DNA of 64,000 bases from Streptomyces sp. TRM68367 (GTDB lineage: Bacteria > Actinomycetota > Actinomycetes > Streptomycetales > Streptomycetaceae): NCBI RefSeq assembly GCF_014495685.1, contig NZ_JACTVI010000026.1, positions 1,380 to 65,379 on the forward strand, in the 5' to 3' direction. Within the stretch, counting starts at the first letter, position 1. Every line of letters starts with the position of its first letter. Position numbers and translations under genes: made by a program. Below the pieces are notes generated by a model that saw only the letters and a program-made list of their open reading frames with translations, had not been told where the DNA came from and made no database searches. Shown here in pieces: positions 44,709 to 52,902 of the stretch.

Positions 44709-45697
44709 AGTACGTTCCGTACGGCGCCCTCGTCACCCGCCGCCCCGCGCGGCACCGTGTCCGGCGCGTACCGGCCGCCGACCAGCAGGCAGAAGTCGAC
44801 CGGGTCCAGGACGAGTTCACCGCGTACGGGATCGTCCCCGGAGCCCAGCACCCACTCCTCGGCGCCGCCGCTGACCGCGAACAGCACCGGCGGCGCGGTG
44901 GGCCCGAGGGCCAGACCGAGGATGCGGACGGCGAGGCGGACGAGGCGCCCCAGGTGCTCGTCGGGCGGCGGCGGGACGGCGAGGCCGACGGCGCGCCCGA
45001 TGTCGTCGGTGTGGATCCACGCCTCGAAGGCGCGCACCAGGAAGTGGTCGGCGACGGGCAGCCGGAGGCCCATCAGCGTCACGGCCCGGGCGGCGCGCTC
45101 GAGGTCCCGGGCCTCGGGCGTGGCGAGCAGGTCCGCCGCCTGGTCCGCCCACGCGGCGACGGTCTCCTCGGGCGTCCGCGCGTGCTCGTGGGCGATCACG
45201 TCGGCGGTACGCCGGTTCCAGGCGTCCTCCCACCCGCCGCCCTCCTCGACCGGCGAGACCGACGAGACCGGCACCCGCGCGGCGATCCCCAGCTGCTCCG
45301 CGAGCGGCTCATCCGCGGCGAGCAGATGAGCGACGGTGGCCTGCACGTCCCAGTCGTACACGACCGGCGTGCTCCATCGCCCCTCCACCTCCGGCAGCAG
45401 CGCCTTGAGCCCGGCGACGGCGGCGGCGTACGGCGCGGCATGCCCGGCGACCCGCGTCGGCGCACCCCGCCCATTCAGCACGCCGGCCAGCAGGTCGGTG
45501 ACGGAAGCGGCGCCCGCGCCGTTGTGCCCGGGCGGGCCCTCGAGCAGCCGTACGATCCCGCGCAGGCGTTCCGCCTCGGCGGTGCAGTCGGGGCAGTCGG
45601 CCAGGTGGTGAGTGACCGTGTCGCGCTCGTCCGGGGGCAGGGCGTCGAAGGCCCAGGCGGCGAGCAGGTGCCGGAGCGTGTCGTGATCCGTGCTCAC
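44678..45697 (-). CDS. Zinc-finger anti-sigma factor fused to a mycothiol-dependent isomerase (MDMPI) domain
   Basis: 339 residues from GTG 45697. Residues 1-~60 are a ZAS/zf-HC2 module (LRHLLAAWAFDALPPDERDT and HHLADCPDCTAEAERL, with HxxxCxxC). Residues ~85-335 match the MDMPI/DinB-like fold (VYDWDVQATVAHLLAADEPL; LPVADHFLVRAFEAWIHTDD with the metal-site histidines). No membrane span. It should bind an ECF sigma factor and may respond to thiol state. Its start overlaps the stop of the adjacent sigma gene, which is broken, leaving the anti-sigma without its cognate partner here. Confidence 0.85.
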   Translation of the reverse strand: MSTDHDTLRHLLAAWAFDALPPDERDTVTHHLADCPDCTAEAERLRGIVRLLEGPPGHNGAGAASVTDLLAGVLNGRGAPTRVAGHAAPYAAAVAGLKALLPEVEGRWSTPVVYDWDVQATVAHLLAADEPLAEQLGIAARVPVSSVSPVEEGGGWEDAWNRRTADVIAHEHARTPEETVAAWADQAADLLATPEARDLERAARAVTLMGLRLPVADHFLVRAFEAWIHTDDIGRAVGLAVPPPPDEHLGRLVRLAVRILGLALGPTAPPVLFAVSGGAEEWVLGSGDDPVRGELVLDPVDFCLLVGGRYAPDTVPRGAAGDEGAVRNVLERAASLSWL

Positions 45698-46195
45698 CGT
45701 GTGCCTCCTTCCCCGGCCGTTTCCCCTTCCGCCATCATGCGCCCCTTCGCGGCGCCGGGCCGGGGCGGATCGGCCAAAGACTCCGCCAAAGTGTGCAACG
45801 CCCTGCGCAGCCGGGACTTGGCAGTGCCCTCAGGGATGCCGAGTTCGGCGACGGCCCGGCGGTAGGTGCGGCCGGCGAAGTAGATGCCGGGCCTCGCCGC
45901 GCACCCGGTCCACGGCCCGCCGGTGGCGAGCAGCGACAGCCAGGTGCGCAGGCTCCCGCGGCGCGTACCGAAGGCGTACGGCCTGCTCCGCAGGTGGGCG
46001 AAGACCTCCTGCACCACGTCCTCGGCGGCGGCCGCGCTGCGGGTGACGCGCACGGACCCGCCGCACCAGCCCGCCGTACGCGGTGTACGCCTCGGCCGGC
46101 GCGGACTCGTCGCCGTACACCAGCCGCCGGTGCAGCTCCGCGTCGGCGGCTGGTCGCGCGGGCGTCCTGTCCGCCGGCTCCACCGGCACCTTCAC
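45694..46195 (-). pseudogene. Broken ECF sigma factor gene
   Basis: Pieces of one sigma factor lie in alternating frames. ELHRRLVYGDESAPAEAYTA starts from GTG 46195. A frame change near 46060 gives VTRSAAAAEDVVQEVFAHLR and GSLRTWLSLLA (region 2). Another shift gives HRRAVDRVRGEARH, and then IYFAGRTYRRAVAELGIPEG and TAKSRLRRALHTLAE (region 4). The segment between region 2 and the recognition helices is also too short, implying a deletion. It once overlapped the anti-sigma gene (GTGA). Confidence 0.8.
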
Positions 46196-46241
46196 CCCCG
46201 GTGCCCTTCCCAGCGCCCCGCACCGGGACGGCGCCAGCGGT

Positions 46242-47294
46242 TCAGCCGGACAGGACGTCCAGCAGGCGGTCGACGTCCGCGGGCGTGTTGTACAGGTGGA
46301 AGGACGCCCGCAGATTGCCGGCCCGGTTGGAGACCTGGACGCCGGCGCGGCTCAGTTCGGGCTGGCGGTGGCCGAGTCCGGGGACGGAGACGATCGCCGA
46401 GCCGGGGGACGGCAGGGCTTCGTGCCCGAGGCCGGCGAGCCCCGCGCGGAAGCGGTCGGCGAGGGCCAGGTCGTGGACCTGGATGGCCGCCACACCGAGT
46501 TCCTCGATCAGGGCGAGGGAGCGGCGCGCTCCGGCGTAGGTGAACAGGGCGGGCGGCAGGTCGAAACGGCGGGCGGAGTGGGCGAGTTCGGTGACCGGGC
46601 CGTAGCAGCTGTCCCAGGGCTGCTCGCCCGCGACCCAGCCGGCCAGGATCGGCGTGAGCGAGCCGAAGTCCTCGGGGACGACGAGGAAGGCCGCGCCGTG
46701 CGGGCCGACCAGCCACTTGTAGCTGACGCAGACGCTGTAGTCGTACGCGCCGGCGTCCATCGGCAGCCATCCGGCGGACTGGGAGAAGTCGACGTAGGTG
46801 CGGGCGCCGTGGGCGCGGGCCGCCTCGCGCAGCGCGGGCAGGTCGGCGACGCGGCCGTCGGCGGACTGGGCGGCGCTGACCGCGACGAGCGCGGTGCCGG
46901 GGCGGACGGACTCGGCGATCCGCTCCAGCGGGACACTGCGCACCTTGAGGTCGCCGCGGACGTGGAAGGGGTTCACGACGGAGGTGAAGTCGTCGTCGGC
47001 GGTGAGGACTTCGGCGCCCTCCGGGAGGGAGGCGGCGACCAGCCCGGTGTAGGTGGCCACCGAGGATCCCGTGGCCACCCGGCCGACGGGGACGCCGGCG
47101 ATCCGGGCGAAGGCGGCCCGGGCGGCCTCCACGTCGTCCCACAGCGCGTTCAACGGCCGGCCCTCGGCCCGCATCCGCGCCGCCTCGTCGAGGGCGGCGA
47201 CGGTACGGGCCGGGAGCAGCCCGTTGCCGGCGGTGTTCAGGAAGGTGTGCTTCGGGGCGAACTCGGTACGGACGAGGCTCTCGAAGGTCTCCAT
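46242..47294 (-). CDS. Aminotransferase class V (cysteine desulfurase-like fold)
   Basis: 350 residues from ATG 47294 (GGAGG is very close to it); ATG 47330 is an alternative that adds 12 residues. FLNTAGNGLLPARTVAALDE near the N-terminus, TYVDFSQSAGWLPMDAGAYD near 175 and the PLP lysine in VCVSYKWLVGPHGAAFL (~200) are class V features. No catalytic cysteine loop of a true desulfurase is evident, so an aminotransferase, kynureninase-like or ergothioneine-type lyase is possible. Substrate unknown. Stands alone. Confidence 0.82.
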   Translation of the reverse strand: METFESLVRTEFAPKHTFLNTAGNGLLPARTVAALDEAARMRAEGRPLNALWDDVEAARAAFARIAGVPVGRVATGSSVATYTGLVAASLPEGAEVLTADDDFTSVVNPFHVRGDLKVRSVPLERIAESVRPGTALVAVSAAQSADGRVADLPALREAARAHGARTYVDFSQSAGWLPMDAGAYDYSVCVSYKWLVGPHGAAFLVVPEDFGSLTPILAGWVAGEQPWDSCYGPVTELAHSARRFDLPPALFTYAGARRSLALIEELGVAAIQVHDLALADRFRAGLAGLGHEALPSPGSAIVSVPGLGHRQPELSRAGVQVSNRAGNLRASFHLYNTPADVDRLLDVLSG

Positions 47295-47414
47295 GCCTCC
47301 ACTCTGGGCCTCGGAGAACGCCCCGTCCATTGCGCATTTTTACGTGGTTCCGCTAAGCGGCGCTTATAGATCCGCGCCGACCTGCTGTTTTATTCGCCCC
47401 CCGCCTTCCCGGCC

Positions 47415-48131
47415 TCACTGCTGCTGCGGCACCGCGCAGCCGTCCGGACCGCAGGCGTCCGCGGCCTCGTCCTGGACGAGGGTCAGCGGCCCGCGCTCGC
47501 CCCACGCCTGCGTGAGGGCCTGCGTGAACACCTCGGCGGGCTGGGCGCCGGAGACGCCGTACTTCCGGTCGAGGACGAAGAAGGGCACGCCGTTCGCGCC
47601 CAGCTCGGCAACCTCGCGCTCGTCGGCGCGGACGGCGTCGGCGTACGCGTCCGGATCGGCGAGGACCGTGCGGACGGCGTCCGCGTCGAGACCGGCGGCG
47701 ACGGCCAGCTCGACGAGCCGCTCGTCGTCGTTGAAGACGGAACGCTCTTCGGCGAAGTTCGCCCGGTACAGCAGGCCGAGCAGCTCGTCCTGCCTGCCCT
47801 GCTCCTTGGCGAGGTGCAGCAGCCGGTGCATGTCGAAGGTGCTGCCGTGGTCGCGGCCCCGGGTGCGGTAGTCGAGCCCCTCGGCGGCGGCCTGGGCGCC
47901 CAGGTTGTCCTCACCGGCCTCGGCCTGCGCCGCGCTCATCCCGTACTTCCGGGTGAGCATCGTGATCACGGGCTGGATGTCGTCCTTGGCGCGGCCCGGG
48001 TCCAGCTCGAACGACCGGTGCACCACCTCGACCCCGTCGCGGTGCGGGAAGGCCCGCAGCGCCTTCTCGAAGCGGGCCTTGCCCACGTAACACCAGGGGC
48101 AGGCGATGTCGCTCCAGATCTCGACGCGCAT
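47415..48131 (-). CDS. DsbA family oxidoreductase, FrnE-like
   Basis: 238 residues, thioredoxin fold with helical insertion. The active site CPWC is in IWSDIACPWCYVGKARFEKA at the N-terminus; GVPFFVLDRKYGVSGAQPAE near residue 185 contains the cis-proline. A short C-terminal ADACGPDGCAVPQ adds two cysteines, as in FrnE proteins. No signal peptide, so cytoplasmic; likely a disulfide isomerase/oxidoreductase in stress defence. Confidence 0.9.
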   Translation of the reverse strand: MRVEIWSDIACPWCYVGKARFEKALRAFPHRDGVEVVHRSFELDPGRAKDDIQPVITMLTRKYGMSAAQAEAGEDNLGAQAAAEGLDYRTRGRDHGSTFDMHRLLHLAKEQGRQDELLGLLYRANFAEERSVFNDDERLVELAVAAGLDADAVRTVLADPDAYADAVRADEREVAELGANGVPFFVLDRKYGVSGAQPAEVFTQALTQAWGERGPLTLVQDEAADACGPDGCAVPQQQ

Positions 48132-48206
48132 GTGTCGGCTCTCTCCAGGTCGTACGGGTACGGAGACTCCCTCCGCCAGAATAGGTGAACGTTCAAGGAG
48201 ATCGGC

Positions 48207-48719
48207 TCATTCCCCGGGCACGGCGAAGCGCAGGCACAGATGGTGGTCCTTGTCCTCGGCGGGCGGCTGCTGCTCCGGGTCCGGGACCCAGCCCTGGCGG
48301 GCGTAGAAGGCCTGCGCCCGTTCGTTGTCCCGGTGCACGTCCAGGACGGCCGTGCACCGGCCGTCGGCCCGCCACTGCTCGACGCAGGCCGTGTGCAGGG
48401 CCGTACCGACGCCGGTGCGCCAGTGGCCGGGGTCGACGTGGAACTGGACCAGCTTGACCGTGTCCGCGGGGGCGCCCTCCGCGGGGCGGAACGAGGCGAT
48501 GCCGACCAGCCTGCCGTCGCGCACCGCGCACAGCACCTGGCCCTCGGGCCGCTCGATGACCTCCCGCCACCGGCCCGGCCAGTCGGCGTCGGCGTCCGGC
48601 AGCCCGTCCGGGTAGTAGGTGGCCCGGGCCCGCAGGTGCAGCTCGGCGACGGAGGCGGCCTCGGCGGGCAGGGCGGTTCTGATCACCAGGGACCGGACGG
48701 TCCGATGCGCTCTGATCAT
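48207..48719 (-). CDS. GNAT family N-acetyltransferase
   Basis: 170 residues from ATG 48719; no clear ribosome site, and a GTG further in (LVIRTALPAE) is a possible start. LVQFHVDPGHWRTGVGTALH near residue 95 is the acetyl-CoA binding motif A, and VLDVHRDNERAQAFYARQGW is motif B. Substrate unknown. Its start abuts the GlxA remnant. Confidence 0.85.
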   Translation of the reverse strand: MIRAHRTVRSLVIRTALPAEAASVAELHLRARATYYPDGLPDADADWPGRWREVIERPEGQVLCAVRDGRLVGIASFRPAEGAPADTVKLVQFHVDPGHWRTGVGTALHTACVEQWRADGRCTAVLDVHRDNERAQAFYARQGWVPDPEQQPPAEDKDHHLCLRFAVPGE

Positions 48720-48869
48720 GCAACAGATGACGCGTCCGCTCCGGACCCGGTTCCCAGGCGGCTGAACTGCGCCCGGCACGCCCTCGGCGTCAGCCCTGTG
48801 CGGCGGACCAGGTGGGCGTGCTCCCAGTACGTCGTGGCCCGGCGTCCGTCGGGCAGTCCCGCCCGGGCG
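48716..48869 (-). pseudogene. Collapsed GlxA/AraC-type regulator fragment
   Basis: LPDGRRATTYWEHAHLVRRT resembles the conserved GLLDGRRATTHW segment of the amidase-like domain of GlxA regulators. It is joined directly to GLTPRACRAQFSRLGTG, the end of an AraC HTH domain. Everything between is missing, as is the N-terminus. It has no start of its own and follows the broken hydrolase. Confidence 0.6.
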
Positions 48870-49538
48870 TCAGCCCGGGCGGTCCCGGACCAGGTCCGCC
48901 AGCACAGCACCGATGTCCTCCGGTTCGGTGAGGAGGGCCAGGTGATGGCTCGCGCGACGCACGACACGCCATCCCGCCGCCCCGGCCCGGTCGGGTAGGC
49001 GCCCGGGAGGGCGGGCACGTGGGGAGCGGGTTCCTCGAAGTGGGCCAGCGGGACGCGAGGCAGGTCCCGGCAGAAGCGGGCGCGCAGGCCGGGGTCGGGC
49101 AGCAGAGCCTCGATCGTGCCCGGCGGGAACCATGTGTTCCAGGGCGGCAGCGTCCCGCCCGCGGCCACTCCGCGCAGCTGCTCCCGCATGTCCGGCGGAG
49201 CGGTGTCGAACCAGGGCCGGCCAGGGTGCGGCAGCAGCGCGTCGGCGAACACCGCACCGGCGAGCGCAACCCGCCGCGGCATGCGCGACGGCGGGCAGCA
49301 GGGCACCGGCACCGCTGTGCCCCACCAGCACGACCCGCTCGTCACCGCGCCGGGCGATCTCCTCGGCGACCGCGGCGGCCAGCCCGGGACAGTACGGCCC
49401 AGCCCCGCCCATGGCCTCGGCCAGGGAGGGCATGACCGTCACATACCCCCGGGCGCCGAGCACCCGCGCGACCGGCTGCCACACCGAAGCACCCACGAGC
49501 GGGCCGTGCACCAGCACCACAGCGGTACGTCCTCGCAC
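48870..49538 (-). pseudogene. Frameshifted alpha/beta hydrolase
   Basis: Starts as TAVVLVHGPLVGASVWQPVA and reaches the nucleophile elbow VVLVGHSGAGALLPAVAH in the frame ending at 48870. The next stretch, LAGAVFADALLPHPGRPWFD and AHFEEPAPHVPALPGAYPTG, reads in another frame. The end, SHHLALLTEPEDIGAVLADL with the catalytic histidine, is again in the first frame. Two compensating frameshifts; the middle 100 residues would be wrong in either frame. Sequencing error is possible. Confidence 0.72.
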
Positions 49539-49557
49539 GCTCCCTCCTCGATCCGCC

Positions 49558-50166
49558 TCAGCTGCCGTCCCGCAGATCGCTCGGCCAGCTCGGCCTGTAC
49601 TCGATGTGGTCGTACGTCACCACGCAGCCCTCCCCCATCGGCGACTGCGTCATGAAGCCCACCAGGGCCGCACCCGTCTCCTCCTCGCCGCCCAGCGTGA
49701 ACAGCCGGACGAAGGTCCAGCGTTCCCCGTCCCGGGAGGCGTGGAAGGCGAAGGCCCGACCGGTGCGGCTCACCCGCAGCCAGACCGAACTCCCCTCCAC
49801 GCTGAAGGAGTTGGCGTCATCGGAGTGCCCCCGCGTGACCACCGTGCACACGGTCGGCACATCCGGCGAGTACTCCAGACACAACTTGGCCCAGGCCCGC
49901 TCCCCCACATGGACATACAGCACCCCGGCATCGAACGAGGCGTTGAACCCCACGGTGACCCGCGCGATCAGCTGAAAGTCCCCCTCGGGGGCACCGAGCA
50001 GCCGGGGCGCATCAGCGGCAGGGTCCAATCCCTCATCCGTGGGCGGCACAAACCGATCCTGCCGAGGACCGGCCCACCCGGTCAGAACCCCGTCCTCATG
50101 GGACCAATGTCCGTCCGGCCCATAGGTGCGCAGAAGGAAGGGGAGTTCGGGAAACTTCACATCCAT
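49558..50166 (-). CDS. DUF1349 family protein (concanavalin-like fold)
   Basis: 202 residues from ATG 50166. GDFQLIARVTVGFNASFDAG, VLYVHVGERAWAKLCLEYSP and TFVRLFTLGGEEETGAALVG match the DUF1349/YgjK-like beta-sandwich proteins. Cytoplasmic. The family is small and found near sugar genes; no defined reaction. Longer upstream frame passes through a dispersed repeat and is rejected. Confidence 0.85.
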   Translation of the reverse strand: MDVKFPELPFLLRTYGPDGHWSHEDGVLTGWAGPRQDRFVPPTDEGLDPAADAPRLLGAPEGDFQLIARVTVGFNASFDAGVLYVHVGERAWAKLCLEYSPDVPTVCTVVTRGHSDDANSFSVEGSSVWLRVSRTGRAFAFHASRDGERWTFVRLFTLGGEEETGAALVGFMTQSPMGEGCVVTYDHIEYRPSWPSDLRDGS

Positions 50167-50200
50167 GGCACCGAGTCTCTCAGCCCACCAATGAGGGGCC

Positions 50201-50253
50201 CGGGGCTGTGTCCATTTGCGGCTCCGCCGCGGTGGGCGCGAGCAATCACAACG
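50201..50253. repeat. Dispersed Streptomyces hairpin repeat, copy B
   Basis: cggggctgtgtccatttgcg followed by gctccgccgcggtgggcgcg, ending atcacaacg. Same element as 22709-22760, here just upstream of the DUF1349 gene. Confidence 0.75.
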
Positions 50254-50304
50254 AAGCCGCAGCCCGCAACTCACCGCACCCCCTACGGCGCTACCCGCGG
50301 AGCG

Positions 50305-51831
50305 CTACCGCTCAAGCCGCCCGTTGAACCGCCGCGGCAGCCCCAGCGGGTTGTCATCCTTCAGCTCCGGCGGCAGCAAGGCCTCCGGCGCGTTCTGATA
50401 CGCAACCGGCCGCAGCCACCGCTCGATCGCCGTACCGCCCACCGACGTGGACGTGGAGGTCGTCGCCGGGTACGGACCACCGTGATGCTGGGCGGGAGCC
50501 ACGGCCACACCCGTCGGCCAGCCGTTCACCAGCACACGCCCCGCCAGCGGCGTCAGCTCGGCCAGCAGCTCGGGCCCCCGGCCCTCTCCCGCGGCCTCCC
50601 CGTCGGACAGATGCACGGTCGCGGTGAGATTCCCCGGCAGCCGCGACAGTACGGCCTTCGCCTCGTCCTCGTCCTCGTAGCGCACCACGACAGTGAGCGG
50701 CCCGAAGCACTCCTCCAGGAGCAGATCGTGGGCGCCCTGCGCCGCCAGCTTGTCCGCCGGGACGGTCAGGAAGCCCGGGCTCACCGTGTGCTCCCCGCCC
50801 GCACCCGCGGTCACCGGGGACTCGACGCCGGCGAGCTGCGTGCGCTCCGCGACACCCGCGAGGAAGTTGTCCCGCATGCGGTGGTCCAGCAGAACCCCGG
50901 CGTCGACGTTGCTGACGGCCTCCGTGAGCGACTTGAGCAGACGGTCACCCGAGGCACCCGACGGCGCGAGCACCAGACCCGGCTTCACACAGAACTGGCC
51001 GACACCCATCGTCATCGAGCCCGCGAGCCCGCTGCCGAGCTGCTCGGCGCGCTCCGCCGCGGCGGCCTCGGTGATCAGCACGGGGTTCAGCGAGCCCAGC
51101 TCACCGTGGAACGGGATCGGGACGTCACGCGCGGCCGCCGCGTCGAACAGGGCACGGCCACCGCGCACCGACCCGGTGAAGCCGGCCGCAGCGACCAGCG
51201 GGTGCTTGATCAGCTCGATGCCGGCCTCGAAGCCGTGCACCAGCCCCAGCACGCCCTCGGGAACGGAGTGCGCCGCGGCGGCCCGGCGCAGCACCTTGGC
51301 GACCAGCTCGGACAGCGCCGGGTGGTCGGGGTGCGCCTTGACGACGACCGGGCAGCCGGCCGCGAGGGCGCTCGCGGTGTCGCCGCCGGCGACGGAGAAG
51401 GCGAACGGGAAGTTCGACGCCGAGTAGACGGCGACGACACCCAGCGGCACCTTGTAGCGGCGCAGGTCCGGGATCGGCGGCGTCGCGGTGTTGTCGGGGT
51501 GGTTGATGACGACGTCCAGGAACGCGCCCTCGTCGACGATGTCGGCGAAGGCCCGCAGCTGGAAGCAGGTGCGGGCGAGCTCGCCGGTCAGCCGGACCGG
51601 GCCGAGCGCGGTCTCCGCGTCGGCGGTCTCGACGAGCGCGTCCTTGGCCGCTTCGAGCTCGTCGGCGGCCGAGCGCAGGAAGGCCGCACGGACGGTGCGG
51701 TCGGTCAGCGCGCCACGCGCGGCCTGGGCGGCACGGACGGCGGCGTCCACTTCCTGGGCTGTGGCCTCCACCGCAACCTGCTCGCGCTGCTTCCCGGTTC
51801 GGGGGTCGACACTCCAGACTGGTGCTGCCAC
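50305..51831 (-). CDS. Aldehyde dehydrogenase, alpha-ketoglutarate-semialdehyde dehydrogenase type
   Basis: 508 residues from GTG 51831, chosen because GGAGGG lies 7 nt upstream. Conserved: SASNFPFAFSVAGGDTASAL near residue 138, FTGSVRGGRALFDAAA near 220, the general base Glu in FHGELGSLNP (~254) and the catalytic Cys in GVGQFCVKPGLVLAP (~290). The family oxidises 2,5-dioxopentanoate to 2-oxoglutarate in pentose, hexarate and hydroxyproline breakdown. Divergent from an IclR gene with a palindrome between them. May serve the pectin/hemicellulose genes at the right end. Confidence 0.88.
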   Translation of the reverse strand: MAAPVWSVDPRTGKQREQVAVEATAQEVDAAVRAAQAARGALTDRTVRAAFLRSAADELEAAKDALVETADAETALGPVRLTGELARTCFQLRAFADIVDEGAFLDVVINHPDNTATPPIPDLRRYKVPLGVVAVYSASNFPFAFSVAGGDTASALAAGCPVVVKAHPDHPALSELVAKVLRRAAAAHSVPEGVLGLVHGFEAGIELIKHPLVAAAGFTGSVRGGRALFDAAAARDVPIPFHGELGSLNPVLITEAAAAERAEQLGSGLAGSMTMGVGQFCVKPGLVLAPSGASGDRLLKSLTEAVSNVDAGVLLDHRMRDNFLAGVAERTQLAGVESPVTAGAGGEHTVSPGFLTVPADKLAAQGAHDLLLEECFGPLTVVVRYEDEDEAKAVLSRLPGNLTATVHLSDGEAAGEGRGPELLAELTPLAGRVLVNGWPTGVAVAPAQHHGGPYPATTSTSTSVGGTAIERWLRPVAYQNAPEALLPPELKDDNPLGLPRRFNGRLER

Positions 51832-51897
51832 CGCGGATCCCTCCACATTGATTGCCGCATGCTATGCCGCAGTATGTACGTCATCTCCACCAGCAGT

Positions 51898-51913
51898 GTT
51901 CGATATACTGAAC
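51898..51913. promoter_or_regulatory. Candidate IclR operator
   Basis: gttcgatatactgaac is a 16-nt partial palindrome (12 of 16 positions symmetric) with outer gttc/gaac arms, as in IclR-type operators, in the divergent interval between the dehydrogenase and IclR genes. Also nearby are two direct copies of tgccgca. Binding is inferred. Confidence 0.5.
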
Positions 51914-51986
51914 GCTGTCTGTGATGATGAATATGCTGTCGGAGACTATATCTCCAGCTTCTCGTCGAACGAAGGGGTCAAGGGCG

Positions 51987-52760
51987 ATGTCGGCAGGCGA
52001 GACAGGCGGCGGAGCGCAGGTCAAGTCCGCAGTGCGGACGGTTGAACTGCTGGAGTACTTCGCGGGTCGGCCCGGAATGCACTCTCTTGCGGCGGTCCAG
52101 GAGGCCGTCGGGTACCCCAAGTCCAGCCTGTACATGCTGCTGCGCACGCTCGTGGAGCTGGGCTGGGTGGAGACGGACGCGACGGGCACACGGTACGGCA
52201 TCGGCGTACGGGCGCTGCTGGTGGGCACGTCGTACATCGACGGCGACGAGGTGGTCGCGGCGGCCCGCCCGACACTGGACCGCCTCTCGGACGACACCAC
52301 GGAGACCATCCACCTGGCGCGCCTGGACGGCACGAACGTCGTCTACCTCGCCACCCGCCAGTCCCAGCACTACCTGCGCCCCTTCACCCGGGTCGGCCGC
52401 CGGCTGCCCGCGCACTCCACGTCCCTGGGCAAGGCACTGCTCAGCACGTACACCGACGAGCAGGTCCGCAAGATGCTCCCGGAGACCCTGCCCGCCCTCA
52501 CCGAGAACACCATCACCGACCGCGAGAAGCTCATCGAGGAGCTGCACCAGGTGCGCGAGCAGGGCTTCGCCGTGGACCGCGAGGAGAACACGCTGGGGCT
52601 GCGCTGCTTCGGCGTGGCGATCCCCTACCGCACTCCGGCGCGGGACGCCATCAGCTGCTCGGTCCCGGTGGCCCGGCTGACCCCCGCGCACGAGCAGCTG
52701 GTCAAGGACGCCCTGTTCGACGCCCGCGACCGGCTGACGCTGGCCACCCGGAGACTCTGA
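51987..52760 (+). CDS. IclR family transcriptional regulator
   Basis: 257 residues from ATG 51987 (aggggtcaagggcg upstream; an upstream ATG at 51921 is unlikely). Winged HTH: LAAVQEAVGYPKSSLYMLLR with TLVELGWVETD. The effector domain has VVYLATRQSQHYLRPFTRVG, LPAHSTSLGKALLS and EENTLGLRCFGVAIPYR, including the conserved cysteine region. Divergent from the aldehyde dehydrogenase, its likely target. Confidence 0.92.
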   Translation: MSAGETGGGAQVKSAVRTVELLEYFAGRPGMHSLAAVQEAVGYPKSSLYMLLRTLVELGWVETDATGTRYGIGVRALLVGTSYIDGDEVVAAARPTLDRLSDDTTETIHLARLDGTNVVYLATRQSQHYLRPFTRVGRRLPAHSTSLGKALLSTYTDEQVRKMLPETLPALTENTITDREKLIEELHQVREQGFAVDREENTLGLRCFGVAIPYRTPARDAISCSVPVARLTPAHEQLVKDALFDARDRLTLATRRL

Positions 52761-52902
52761 CCCGCGGCTCACGGGACGGCGGCGGCAGCATCTTCGGGGC
52801 GCTGCCGCGGCAGCTGGCCGGCCCCGAGCTCACATGAACGTCGGATGAGAAAACCGGCGGAAGGGAACGATTCACTCCCGCCCGGACGTCCTTCTGGACG
52901 GA

